From positions 1 to 11,434 of the forward strand of contig JADMIH010000121.1 of assembly GCA_015478675.1 (NCBI GenBank): a DNA stretch of 11,434 bases, written 5' to 3'. How positions within the stretch are numbered: the first letter of the stretch is position 1; the number at the start of each line of letters is the position of its first letter. The position numbers were made by a program, and so were the translations under genes. The DNA comes from Chloroflexota bacterium. GTDB taxonomy: Bacteria > Chloroflexota > Chloroflexia > QHBQ01 > JADMIH01. Shown here piece by piece: positions 1 to 5,868 of this stretch. The notes beneath the pieces were generated by a model, which saw nothing but the letters and a program-made list of their open reading frames with translations, was not told where the DNA came from and did no database searches.

Positions 1-1031
1 TGCCGATTGTGCCGGGCACCGAAAGTGCGCTCCTCAACGCGGAAGAGGCCCGCACAGCAGCCGAGGAGATAGGCTATCCACTTCTCATCAAAGCGGCAGG
101 CGGCGGTGGCGGGCGCGGTATGCGCGTAGTGGCCTCGCCCGATGAGCTTACAGAGGCTTACAACGTTGCCCGCACAGAAGCATCGCTCGCCTTCGGCAAC
201 GCTGATCTTTACCTTGAGCGTTATCTCATCCAGCCCCGCCATATCGAGGTACAGGTGCTGGCCGATCAGCATGGTAATGTGCTGCACCTCGGCACGCGTG
301 ATTGCTCACTCCAACGCCGCCACCAGAAGATACTTGAGGAAGCCCCTGCCCCTTCGATCTCAGACAGATTAGCAGATAAGCTCGGCGCGGCTGCTGTGCT
401 CGGTGCTAAATATATAGATTACAGCACCGTAGGCACCTTTGAGTTCTTGCTCGACCAGAGCGGCAACTTCTACTTTATTGAGATGAACACACGCATTCAG
501 GTTGAGCATGGCGTCACCGAGCTGGTGACGGGTATTGATCTGGTAAAATGGCAGATCAGGACTGCTGCGGGCGAGCGGTTGACCTTCGGCCAGAAAGACG
601 TTAAAATCAGCGGGCACGCTATCGAGTGCCGCATTAACGCCGAGGATGTAGCACGCGCATTTATGCCTGCGGGCGGACCTGTAGAGCTATATCTCCCCCC
701 AGGCGGGCCTGGCGTCAGGGTCGATTCGCACCTCTACTCCGGTTATACGGCCCCTTCCAACTACGACTCTTTGCTCAGCAAGCTCATGACCTGGGGCGCG
801 ACTCGCACCGAAGCAATTGCGCGTATGAAGCGCGCCTTGAGCGAATTCATCGTTATCGGGCTACCGACGACTATACAGTTCCACCAGGAGATCATGGAAG
901 ACCCTAGCTTTGTGGCAGGCGATGTACACACAGGGTTGGTGCCTGAGTGGCAGGCTGCCCACGTGGCCGCGGCTCCTGTAGTAGTGAGCAAGGCTAAAGG
1001 CATTAGCCTCAACGGTAAAGCAGCATTGTAA
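1..1031 (+). CDS. accC: Biotin carboxylase subunit of acetyl-CoA carboxylase (5' partial)
   Basis: This protein carboxylates the biotin of the biotin carboxyl carrier protein using ATP and bicarbonate, the first half-reaction of malonyl-CoA synthesis in the cytoplasm. The reading frame enters from the left edge as VPIVPGTES, which matches the interior of AccC. About 115 N-terminal residues are therefore missing, and the GTG at 9 is an internal Val, not a start. Visible landmarks are the ATP-grasp glycine-rich loop KAAGGGGGRGM (90-122), RRHQK with its catalytic-region Lys (315-329), the metal and substrate motif EMNTRIQVEH (480-509) and GVRVDSH near 711-731, whose Arg aligns with the biotin/carboxylate-binding Arg. 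One odd residue is Gly (510-512) where AccC usually has Pro in VEHPVTE. A tail of about 20 residues follows the conserved C-terminal domain. The Asp23 and nusB genes downstream match the B. subtilis acc cluster order; accB would be expected just upstream. Confidence 0.96.
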   Translation, partial: PIVPGTESALLNAEEARTAAEEIGYPLLIKAAGGGGGRGMRVVASPDELTEAYNVARTEASLAFGNADLYLERYLIQPRHIEVQVLADQHGNVLHLGTRDCSLQRRHQKILEEAPAPSISDRLADKLGAAAVLGAKYIDYSTVGTFEFLLDQSGNFYFIEMNTRIQVEHGVTELVTGIDLVKWQIRTAAGERLTFGQKDVKISGHAIECRINAEDVARAFMPAGGPVELYLPPGGPGVRVDSHLYSGYTAPSNYDSLLSKLMTWGATRTEAIARMKRALSEFIVIGLPTTIQFHQEIMEDPSFVAGDVHTGLVPEWQAAHVAAAPVVVSKAKGISLNGKAAL

Positions 1032-1053
1032 AAACGCGCTGTGGAGATAGACG

Positions 1054-1395
1054 ATGCAGGAAACTAAACTAGGCACAGTTCGCATAGCTCCAAGCGTCCT
1101 CGCCACAATTGTGAGCCTCACAGCCCGTTCGGTGCGCGGCGTGCGCGATATGAGCGCGGTCTCTCGCCCCCCCGGAAGGGTCCTGCCACGCACTAACATG
1201 GGAAGCGCTCCCGGCGTTATCCTGCAAGTGCGTAACGGAACCATAGGTGCTGACGTTTATATCGTGGCAGAAGCTGACACAAATCTGAAGACTCTGGGAC
1301 GCAATGTTCAACGGCGTGTGCGCGAGTCCCTGAACCAGATGGTGGGCATGCCAGCCGATCAGGTGAATGTATATATAGAAGACGTGAGGGACTAA
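1054..1395 (+). CDS. Asp23/Gls24 family envelope stress response protein (YqhY-like)
   Basis: A 113-residue protein of the Asp23/Gls24 (DUF322) family. It starts with LGTVRIAPSVLATIVSLTA, has the middle GVRDM segment and a C-terminal half with NVQRRVRESLNQMVG and the VNVYIEDV end typical of the family. There is no signal peptide or membrane segment, so it is cytoplasmic. The start is an ATG 22 bases after the accC stop, with GGAG at 1043-1046 spaced 7 bases. In B. subtilis the homologue YqhY is encoded between accC and nusB and has been linked genetically to acetyl-CoA carboxylase activity. The same position here supports a role in adjusting carboxylase output, but that function is inferred from synteny. 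The biochemical role of the family is unsettled. Confidence 0.9.
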   Translation: MQETKLGTVRIAPSVLATIVSLTARSVRGVRDMSAVSRPPGRVLPRTNMGSAPGVILQVRNGTIGADVYIVAEADTNLKTLGRNVQRRVRESLNQMVGMPADQVNVYIEDVRD

Positions 1396-1417
1396 GGTTA
1401 CTGCGTGATGTCTATTG

Positions 1418-1460
1418 CGTAAGGGTCAGGAAGATGGATGCTGCATCCCTGACCCTTGCG
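1418..1460 (+). other. Strong RNA hairpin between the Asp23 gene and nusB
   Basis: The arms 1418-1430 and 1448-1460 pair over 13 positions, 12 Watson-Crick and one G-U. The core is AAGGGTCAGG with CCTGACCCTT. After a six-base bulge on the 5' side (1431-1436), a further 4-bp stem (1437-1440 with 1444-1447) closes a CTG loop. No T-run follows on either strand, so it does not look like an intrinsic terminator. A role in mRNA processing or differential expression within the operon is possible. The structure buries the upstream TTG candidate start of nusB at 1456. Confidence 0.6.
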
Positions 1461-1485
1461 AAATACACCTTACGTAGCACGGACT

Positions 1486-1974
1486 ATGGCATCACCAGCG
1501 CGGCGGCAGGCCCGTATCACTGCCTTACAAACCTTATATGAACTTGATAGCACCGCGCACCCCCCGTCGGAGGTGCTGACTCGCAACCTCACTGAGCCTG
1601 TCTCTGAGAACAACTCGGCCAACCCTATGGAGCCAGGTGGTCGCGAGTTCGCCAGGTCGCTCGTGGTGGGAGTGCTGGCGCATCGTGAAAAATTGGATGA
1701 GATCATAATAAAGTCAGCTCCAAACTGGCCTCTGGACCAGATGTCGCCTGTGGACAAGAATATTCTCAGGCTTGCAATTTTCGAGATTCTATTTGATAAT
1801 AAGGTGCCTCTAAAAGCAGCCATAAATGAGGCTGTAGAGCTTGGGAAGCGGTTTGGCAGCGATAGCTCCAGCCGCTTTATCAATGGGGTGCTGGGCACAG
1901 TCGCTGCCGAAGAAACATCCCACGGGCGCAAGGCTCCTGGTAAAGGCTCACGTGCAGAAGAGCTACCTGACTAG
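1486..1974 (+). CDS. nusB: Transcription antitermination factor NusB
   Basis: NusB binds boxA RNA together with ribosomal protein S10 and suppresses premature termination in rRNA operons. The all-alpha NusB fold is recognisable: RRQARITALQTLYELD at the N-terminus, then WPLDQMSPVDKNILRLAIFEIL and VPLKAAINEAVELGKRFG, ending in SSSRFINGVLG. I chose the ATG at 1486 (162 residues) because the in-frame TTG at 1456 lies in the 3' arm of a strong hairpin and would add a non-conserved leader. No clear Shine-Dalgarno precedes either start, so translation may depend on the hairpin or on coupling. A basic and acidic tail of about 25 residues after the fold is longer than usual. The gene lies between the Asp23 gene and an ACP-like gene that begins 15 bases after its stop, consistent with one transcript. 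Confidence 0.95.
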   Translation: MASPARRQARITALQTLYELDSTAHPPSEVLTRNLTEPVSENNSANPMEPGGREFARSLVVGVLAHREKLDEIIIKSAPNWPLDQMSPVDKNILRLAIFEILFDNKVPLKAAINEAVELGKRFGSDSSSRFINGVLGTVAAEETSHGRKAPGKGSRAEELPD

Positions 1975-1989
1975 AGAGGCAAACGCTCT

Positions 1990-2238
1990 ATGGCTTCGCT
2001 CAGAAGGGAAATATACGCAAGAATACGCCCTATACTCGCCGAGAGCCTGGGCGCTGACGAAGACGAGATCACTCTTGATACTGATGTCTATGAAGACCTC
2101 AACGCAGATACGCTGGAGTTTCGTGAGGAAGTGATACCCCTTCTTGAAGAGGAGTTCGCTATCCAGATCGACGACGCAGATATAGCTGACCTGGCAACCG
2201 TAAGGCAACTGGTAGAATACCTGGCGGAAAATACATAA
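1990..2238 (+). CDS. Acyl carrier protein-like protein lacking the phosphopantetheine Ser
   Basis: An 82-residue acidic protein with the length and helix pattern of a bacterial [17 protein letters not shown] (helix I), the loop [15 protein letters not shown], helix II, then [21 protein letters not shown] (helices III-IV). The helix II signature, normally GADSL, reads NADTL. Thr41 (codon ACG, 2110-2112) replaces the Ser that carries the 4'-phosphopantetheine arm. The following DxxEL is also altered, to EFREEV. The protein may therefore be unmodified, or modified only poorly. A regulatory, partner-binding or decoy role is conceivable, but function cannot be told from sequence. It starts 15 bases after nusB, with a weak GAGAGG upstream, and ends 28 bases before a normal ACP gene. 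The ACP-fold assignment is firm; the absence of loading is inferred. Confidence 0.8.
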   Translation: MASLRREIYARIRPILAESLGADEDEITLDTDVYEDLNADTLEFREEVIPLLEEEFAIQIDDADIADLATVRQLVEYLAENT

Positions 2239-2266
2239 GCCCAAAGTTGGGGAAGGAGAGAAAAAT

Positions 2267-2695
2267 ATGGCGGCAAATGCTACGGAACACCTGAGGCAGG
2301 TGGCATCTCAGCAATATGGGGTGGACGCCACACAAGCCGAGACGATGGATTCGCGCGCTCTTGTTGATACTGTTCTTGCCAAGATCGCCCAGGACAAGTA
2401 CCAGGTAGAGGCATCAGAGACTGAGGGCAAGGATACTCGTGGCCTCGTCACGCTCCTAGTACAAAATATGGTCAGTGACCTGCTGAAGGTTGACAAGAGC
2501 AAAGTCACCGTTGAGACCTCCTTCTCCGATCTCGGTGCTGACTCCCTGGATATGGTTGAATTGCTGATGACCATCGAGGATGTTTTTGAGCCTTTTGGCG
2601 AGATGAAAATCCCTGAAGAAGACGCAAACATCTCAACTGTTGGTGAGGCTGTGGACCGGATCAGCGGCTACATAGATGAGTATGTAGGGGCCTGA
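2267..2695 (+). CDS. acpP: Acyl carrier protein with N-terminal extension
   Basis: The C-terminal 77 residues (about 66-142) form a complete [24 protein letters not shown], then [12 protein letters not shown] with Ser93 (codon 2543-2545) as the predicted 4'-phosphopantetheine site, then [18 protein letters not shown]. It would shuttle acyl intermediates in type II fatty-acid synthesis in the cytoplasm. Two things are unusual. A ~65-residue N-terminal extension makes the protein 142 residues against about 80 for the family. There are also about four extra residues (EPFGEM region) between helices II and III. The extension contains [13 protein letters not shown] and may be a decayed second ACP domain. 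The start is well supported by AAGGAG (2253-2258) eight bases before the ATG. It is the last gene of the acc-nusB run. The symbol is used in the general sense; a specialised ACP cannot be excluded. Confidence 0.88.
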   Translation: MAANATEHLRQVASQQYGVDATQAETMDSRALVDTVLAKIAQDKYQVEASETEGKDTRGLVTLLVQNMVSDLLKVDKSKVTVETSFSDLGADSLDMVELLMTIEDVFEPFGEMKIPEEDANISTVGEAVDRISGYIDEYVGA

Positions 2696-2709
2696 CGCGG
2701 GGACCGCAC

Positions 2710-2738
2710 ACCGACATTTTGCATCGGTCGTCTCTCTT
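2710..2738 (+). terminator. Weak candidate terminator after the ACP gene
   Basis: ACCGA (2710-2714) pairs with TCGGT (2724-2728) around a nine-base loop and is followed by CGTCTCTCTT, a pyrimidine-rich but not pure T run. It lies 15 bases after the ACP stop, where the acc-nusB operon should end. The stem is short, so this is tentative. Confidence 0.25.
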
Positions 2739-2789
2739 ACATTACACAAAGGTAACTGTTAAGATATAGGGCTTGGGGGCCCGGCATAG

Positions 2790-2853
2790 CCCCGATACTC
2801 AGCATGAAGAAAGCCCCCTCTCCCTTCATGGGAGAGGGGCATGGGGTGAGGGT
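2790..2853. repeat. REP-like palindromic unit inside element A
   Basis: A 64-bp unit whose core is a 10-bp perfect stem, CCCCTCTCCC (2815-2824) with GGGAGAGGGG (2830-2839), around the loop TTCAT, next to GGGGTGAGGGT. The reverse complement of this unit is closely matched by 11148-11211 inside element B. Similar CTCACCCC/CCCCTCTCCC palindromes occur between genes in many bacterial genomes, to my recollection. The hairpin could fold in either transcript direction. Confidence 0.7.
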
Positions 2854-2878
2854 GCGTTGGGGGCGGGTGAGGGTGCGT
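2844..2878. repeat. 14-bp direct repeat inside element A
   Basis: GGGTGAGGGTGCGT occurs at 2844-2857 and exactly again at 2865-2878, a 21-base period. The copies are separated by TGGGGGC. It looks like a local duplication of one flank of the REP-like unit, and element B has no second copy. Confidence 0.7.
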
Positions 2879-2952
2879 AAGGGTACGCCTCCACAGCTAC
2901 CCCAGGAAGATTGCTCCACCCCAACTCTGAACAGTTACACGCAAAGTAGAGC

Positions 2953-2981
2953 TTGAAAGCTCACGCGGTAGATCCTATAAT
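2953..2981 (+). promoter_or_regulatory. Sigma-70 type promoter for tatC
   Basis: TTGAAA (2953-2958, 5 of 6 to consensus) is separated by 17 bases from TATAAT (2976-2981, 6 of 6). Transcription would start near 2988 and give a leader of about 75 nt before tatC. It begins just past the right end of element A, so tatC has its own promoter independent of the acc-nusB operon. Confidence 0.7.
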
Positions 2982-2994
2982 GGCTCTACCGCGT
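2963..2994. promoter_or_regulatory. Perfect inverted repeat framing the tatC -10 box (candidate operator)
   Basis: ACGCGGTAGA (2963-2972) and TCTACCGCGT (2985-2994) are perfect 10-bp inverted repeats separated by 12 bases that hold TATAAT. A dimeric repressor bound here would cover the -10 region and the start point. In a transcript arriving from upstream, the same bases would form a GC-rich stem followed by TTATATT, so a terminator role is the main alternative. Confidence 0.5.
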
Positions 2995-3003
2995 TTATAT
3001 TCA

Positions 3004-3046
3004 TGTGGGCCGGATAATCGGTCAGATGAGAGCCATGTGGCCCACA
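3004..3046 (+). other. Hairpin in the tatC leader
   Basis: TGTGGGCC (3004-3011) and GGCCCACA (3039-3046) pair perfectly over 8 bp around a 27-base loop, inside the predicted 5' leader and ending 16 bases before the tatC ATG. No Shine-Dalgarno is visible at tatC, so leader structure could affect initiation. No known riboswitch class is recognised. Confidence 0.4.
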
Positions 3047-3062
3047 AAACAATACTTTCACG

Positions 3063-3878
3063 ATGAGCACCACAACACATCCAAAGCTGGGCTTTCCTCT
3101 CAGGCGTAAAAAGCCGCCGCGTCCCACCGGTGCGATACGCCCTGATGGGAGCCGCGACGTTGAACTCCCTTTGATGGAACACCTGCGCGAGCTTCGCGAC
3201 AGGCTTGTCAAGGCTGTGCTCGCCATAATAGTGGCAACTGTCATAAGCTTCACCTTCGCAGAGCAGGAAGTAGGTCTGCTACGACGACTTGCTCAAGGCC
3301 ATGAGCTTATCGCTACTACGCCGACGGAGACCTTCGTCGCTTTCATCAAGGTGGCCTTTATTACCGGCATTGCGTTCTCAATGCCTATTCTTGTATACCA
3401 ACTCTTCCGCTTCCTCGCGCCCGGTCTCACTCGGACCGAGCGACGATGGATATTGGTAAGTTTGCCTGCGGTCACCGGCTTCTTCGCACTGGGCGTCCTA
3501 TTCTGCTATTTTATCGTGCTGCCAAGCGCGCTCAACTTCTTACTCGGCTTCGGCGGCGGGCTTGTCAAGATTACACCTACCATATCTGAATATCTCAGCT
3601 TCGTTACCCGCTTCTTGATGGCGGTGGGCATCGCCTTCGAGACTCCCATCATAATATTCATCCTCTCCAAGCTGGGCGTCGCCACGCCGAAGCGCCTCAG
3701 TAAGTTTCGCCGCTGGGCTTATGTGCTAGCCTTCGTGATCGCGGCTATAATCACCCCCACCCCCGACCCGATAAACCAGACCATCGTAGCCATACCAATT
3801 ATTCTCCTCTACGAGCTGGGCATTATCTTCGCCCGCATAGGCGTACGCAAACCGAAGGAAGTGGCTCAACCGGGGTAA
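3063..3878 (+). CDS. tatC: Sec-independent (twin-arginine) protein translocase subunit TatC
   Basis: TatC is the polytopic membrane subunit that recognises twin-arginine signal peptides and, with TatA-type subunits, exports folded proteins. The 271-residue product has the N-terminal signature MEHLRELRDRL (38-48), six hydrophobic segments (roughly 50-66, 95-118, 130-156, 180-202, 215-232, 236-254) and the first cytoplasmic loop motif FLAPGLTRTERR. In that loop Phe117 and Glu126 align with E. coli Phe94 and Glu103 of the signal-peptide site. AFETPIII and ITPTPDPINQTIVAIPI are also typical. A Pro/Arg/Lys-rich cytoplasmic extension of about 37 residues precedes the signature. The ATG at 3063 is the only ATG between the upstream in-frame stop and Met38. 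No tatA gene is in the window. Its stop is 53 bases from the convergent rqcH stop, with no convincing terminator between. Confidence 0.96.
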   Translation: MSTTTHPKLGFPLRRKKPPRPTGAIRPDGSRDVELPLMEHLRELRDRLVKAVLAIIVATVISFTFAEQEVGLLRRLAQGHELIATTPTETFVAFIKVAFITGIAFSMPILVYQLFRFLAPGLTRTERRWILVSLPAVTGFFALGVLFCYFIVLPSALNFLLGFGGGLVKITPTISEYLSFVTRFLMAVGIAFETPIIIFILSKLGVATPKRLSKFRRWAYVLAFVIAAIITPTPDPINQTIVAIPIILLYELGIIFARIGVRKPKEVAQPG

Positions 3879-3931
3879 CAGGCATTGTCAGAGGATTAGT
3901 AGCGCCCTCGTCGGAAGTTTAATCCCCTACG

Positions 3932-5800
3932 TTACGGAGCTACCCTTATGACCTGCTCATGCTTGTATGTTACAAAGCCTGGAGGCGAGTTCGGCACCTT
4001 GCGCACGTACTTCTTTTCGGTGTAGAGCACATCTACCTGGGCTTCATTGCGCGCCCGGCTGTGGGCGGCAGCTACAGTGGCGGCCTCCTCTATGTCCTTT
4101 GGGGTTATCCCCTCCCCTATGCGTAGAATAACGTGCGAGCCGGGCACGCCACGCGCATGAAACCAGAGGTCTTCGGGCGCGGCAAGTCGAAAGGTGGCGA
4201 CATCGTTCTGGCTCGCCGTGCGACCGACCAGCATCTGCGCTCCCTGCTGCGTTTGCAACCGGAGAGGCTGTGGCCTTTTCTCCTGAGTCTTGCGCACCTT
4301 GCCTTTTGAGCCGCGTTGCTTGCCTTCTTGCTCCTCAGTCGCGGAGCGGCCTGTAGGTCTCTTCGCCAGCCGCACTTCGCCTTGCACAGCCCGGATTTCG
4401 TCGTAGCTGCTCGCCAAATCAAGGCTTGTGGCTAGCTCATCAAGATATTCAACGCGCATTTCGGCTTCCGCAACCTTTTCTGGAAGGCTAGCCTGCGCTG
4501 ATTGAGCCTTGCGGTACTCCCTGAACAGCGCCTGGGCGTTCTCAACAGGTGAGAGGCCGGGGTCAAGCTCGATAATCAGCTTTTCATCCGGCACCGCGAG
4601 GCGGTGTTCTCCCGGCTTGAGAGTGTGCATATACGACAAGATAGCCTCGCCCCTGCGCCTGATTTCTTCCAGCGCCTGTGAGCGTTGCAGCTCGTCGCGC
4701 AGAGAGGAGAGCTTTCTTTCATCTCTGCGCCTTATCTCTTCAAGCTCGGCATGCACATGTGCCCGCAGCGCGCTGTGCCCTCCTAGCTGCCCTGCCGCCG
4801 CGAAATATTCGCTGGCCGCCTGGGATATGCTGTCATGCACTTCGAGCTTGCACCCTTCCTTTGCGAGATGGGTGAGCCGGTAAGGGGCGAAGTCCAGCGC
4901 GCGCCTCACGCCCCCAGCTTCCTCCCGCCATGCCACTGTTGGCTCCCAACTCCCCGACTCTTCAAGGGTAAATATAGCACGCATCTGCTCTAATAACCTT
5001 GCGAGCGCGGCAGGATCGCGGGCGACGCTCTGAACTGGCAGCTTGGCATCGCCAAATGCACGCCAGACGACCTCGCGGGCCAGCGTCGGGCTTACGCCTG
5101 CAAACCCGCTTACCAACCCCTTCCAGACGGCTGCCCCTGCATCGCCCTGTGCTGCCTCTGAAAGCGCCACAGATAAAACGTTGATTGTTGCCCCCAAAGG
5201 GTCGCGCTTTGCCTGCGGAGGCGGCGCAATATAGGGCTGGTGGGGCAGCGTTGTGCGCACTCTGTTGATCGAGGGTGGTATCCTCTTGATGCTGTCCATA
5301 ATTGTGCCGTCAGCGGCCACCAGCACGATGTTGCTGAGCCGTCCCATGACCTCAATCACGAGCTCAACAGTCGTGACCGGCGCGTCACTATCCTCCGGCT
5401 CGGCCTCTTCACTGCCGCCTCTATCCCTAAAGTCCCCCTCAAAATGGTACTCTTGGTGCTTGTCAGGGTCAATTCTTTTGGCTATACTAGCCGTAAGTAC
5501 ACGCTCGCGGGCAGGCTGCGACAAAGCGTAAAGGGTGCCGCCTCTCACGAACTTTCGGAGCAGCAGCAGCAAAGGTGGGTGCTGCTCCGGATCTCTGCTC
5601 GACGGAGTAGGAGTGAGTTGGACGCGGGCGTTTTGTGGGTGCGCCGACATCAGCAGCTGATTTCTACCGCTTCCGGCGCGGTATATCTCAAGGCTGATAG
5701 TGAGCGGTCCGGGCATTATAACGTTCTGTACCCGGCCACCGAGGAGAGTCCGCTCCAGTTCTTGCCGAATAGCGGCGATTGTGAGGGCGTCAAAAGGCAT
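3932..5800 (-). CDS. rqcH: NFACT family protein, Rqc2/RqcH-type ribosome quality control factor
   Basis: RqcH binds stalled 50S-nascent chain complexes and recruits tRNA-Ala to add C-terminal alanine tails that mark the chain for degradation. The 622-residue product has every NFACT part. The NFACT-N domain starts MPFDALTIAAIRQEL and includes SAHPQNARVQL and LLRKFVRGG (about 1-280). A helix-hairpin-helix GFAGVSPTLAREVV lies near 232-245, a charged coiled coil at about 345-470, a basic linker at 480-510, and NFACT-R has VGRTASQND (525-533) and DLWFHARGVPGSHV (544-557). The tRNA-binding Asp-Arg pair of Firmicutes RqcH aligns with Glu99-Arg100, a conservative change. An acidic insert lies at 128-140. 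I chose the ATG at 5798-5800: the frame stays open further upstream, but that part is not conserved and would run into gmk. No Shine-Dalgarno is visible. The gene is divergent from gmk (68-base gap) and convergent with tatC. Confidence 0.93.
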   Translation of the reverse strand: MPFDALTIAAIRQELERTLLGGRVQNVIMPGPLTISLEIYRAGSGRNQLLMSAHPQNARVQLTPTPSSRDPEQHPPLLLLLRKFVRGGTLYALSQPARERVLTASIAKRIDPDKHQEYHFEGDFRDRGGSEEAEPEDSDAPVTTVELVIEVMGRLSNIVLVAADGTIMDSIKRIPPSINRVRTTLPHQPYIAPPPQAKRDPLGATINVLSVALSEAAQGDAGAAVWKGLVSGFAGVSPTLAREVVWRAFGDAKLPVQSVARDPAALARLLEQMRAIFTLEESGSWEPTVAWREEAGGVRRALDFAPYRLTHLAKEGCKLEVHDSISQAASEYFAAAGQLGGHSALRAHVHAELEEIRRRDERKLSSLRDELQRSQALEEIRRRGEAILSYMHTLKPGEHRLAVPDEKLIIELDPGLSPVENAQALFREYRKAQSAQASLPEKVAEAEMRVEYLDELATSLDLASSYDEIRAVQGEVRLAKRPTGRSATEEQEGKQRGSKGKVRKTQEKRPQPLRLQTQQGAQMLVGRTASQNDVATFRLAAPEDLWFHARGVPGSHVILRIGEGITPKDIEEAATVAAAHSRARNEAQVDVLYTEKKYVRKVPNSPPGFVTYKHEQVIRVAP

Positions 5801-5832
5801 AATAACAGCTAAGAAGAAGGGGGAATAACACC

Positions 5833-5841
5833 AGTATAACA
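5833..5841 (-). promoter_or_regulatory. Candidate extended -10 promoter for rqcH
   Basis: Read on the minus strand, 5841 to 5833 is TGTTATACT: a TGn extension plus TATACT, 5 of 6 to the consensus -10. It lies 33 bases before the rqcH start codon. No good -35 is seen, which fits an extended -10 promoter but keeps confidence low. A plus-strand TATAAC overlaps it (5835-5840) but has no -35 for gmk. Confidence 0.35.
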
Positions 5842-5868
5842 CAGGACGGGTCGAGGAGCCAGTAGAGG

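Larger units (their letters stand above)
2752..2938. mobile_element. MITE-like element A, IS66-type ends
   Basis: A 187-bp non-coding element bounded by inverted repeats. The left end GTAACTGTTAAGATATAGGG and the reverse complement of the right end, GTAACTGTTCAGAGTTGGGG, agree at 16 of 20 positions, with the first nine perfect. The ends read GTAA...TTAC, as in the IS66 family, which makes 8-bp target duplications. The flanks 2744-2751 (ACACAAAG) and 2939-2946 (ACGCAAAG) agree at 7 of 8 positions, as expected for an aged duplication. No transposase reading frame is present, so it would be mobilised in trans. A second element with the same end types lies at 11100-11268. It sits between the acc-nusB operon and the tatC promoter. 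Confidence 0.65.

Noticed and set aside
510..512. Pro-to-Gly change in the AccC VEHPVTE motif as a sign of lost activity
   Set aside because: This position varies among ATP-grasp carboxylases (for example Thr in pyruvate carboxylases), and all catalytic residues visible here are intact.
1456..1485. TTG start for nusB ten codons upstream
   Set aside because: The codon is in the arm of a strong hairpin, has no ribosome site, and the added residues are not part of the NusB fold.
3026..3109. 27-codon ORF in the tatC leader overlapping the tatC start out of frame
   Set aside because: No good ribosome site, no recognisable peptide and no regulatory codon run. A uORF role cannot be supported from one sequence.
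3893..3925. GGATTA/TAATCC as a shared terminator between tatC and rqcH
   Set aside because: A weak AT-rich 6-bp stem with a 21-base loop and no T-run in either direction.
5240..5812. 190-residue plus-strand ORF antisense to rqcH
   Set aside because: It lies wholly within a confidently assigned NFACT gene, shows no recognisable motif and is explained by codon bias of the opposite strand.
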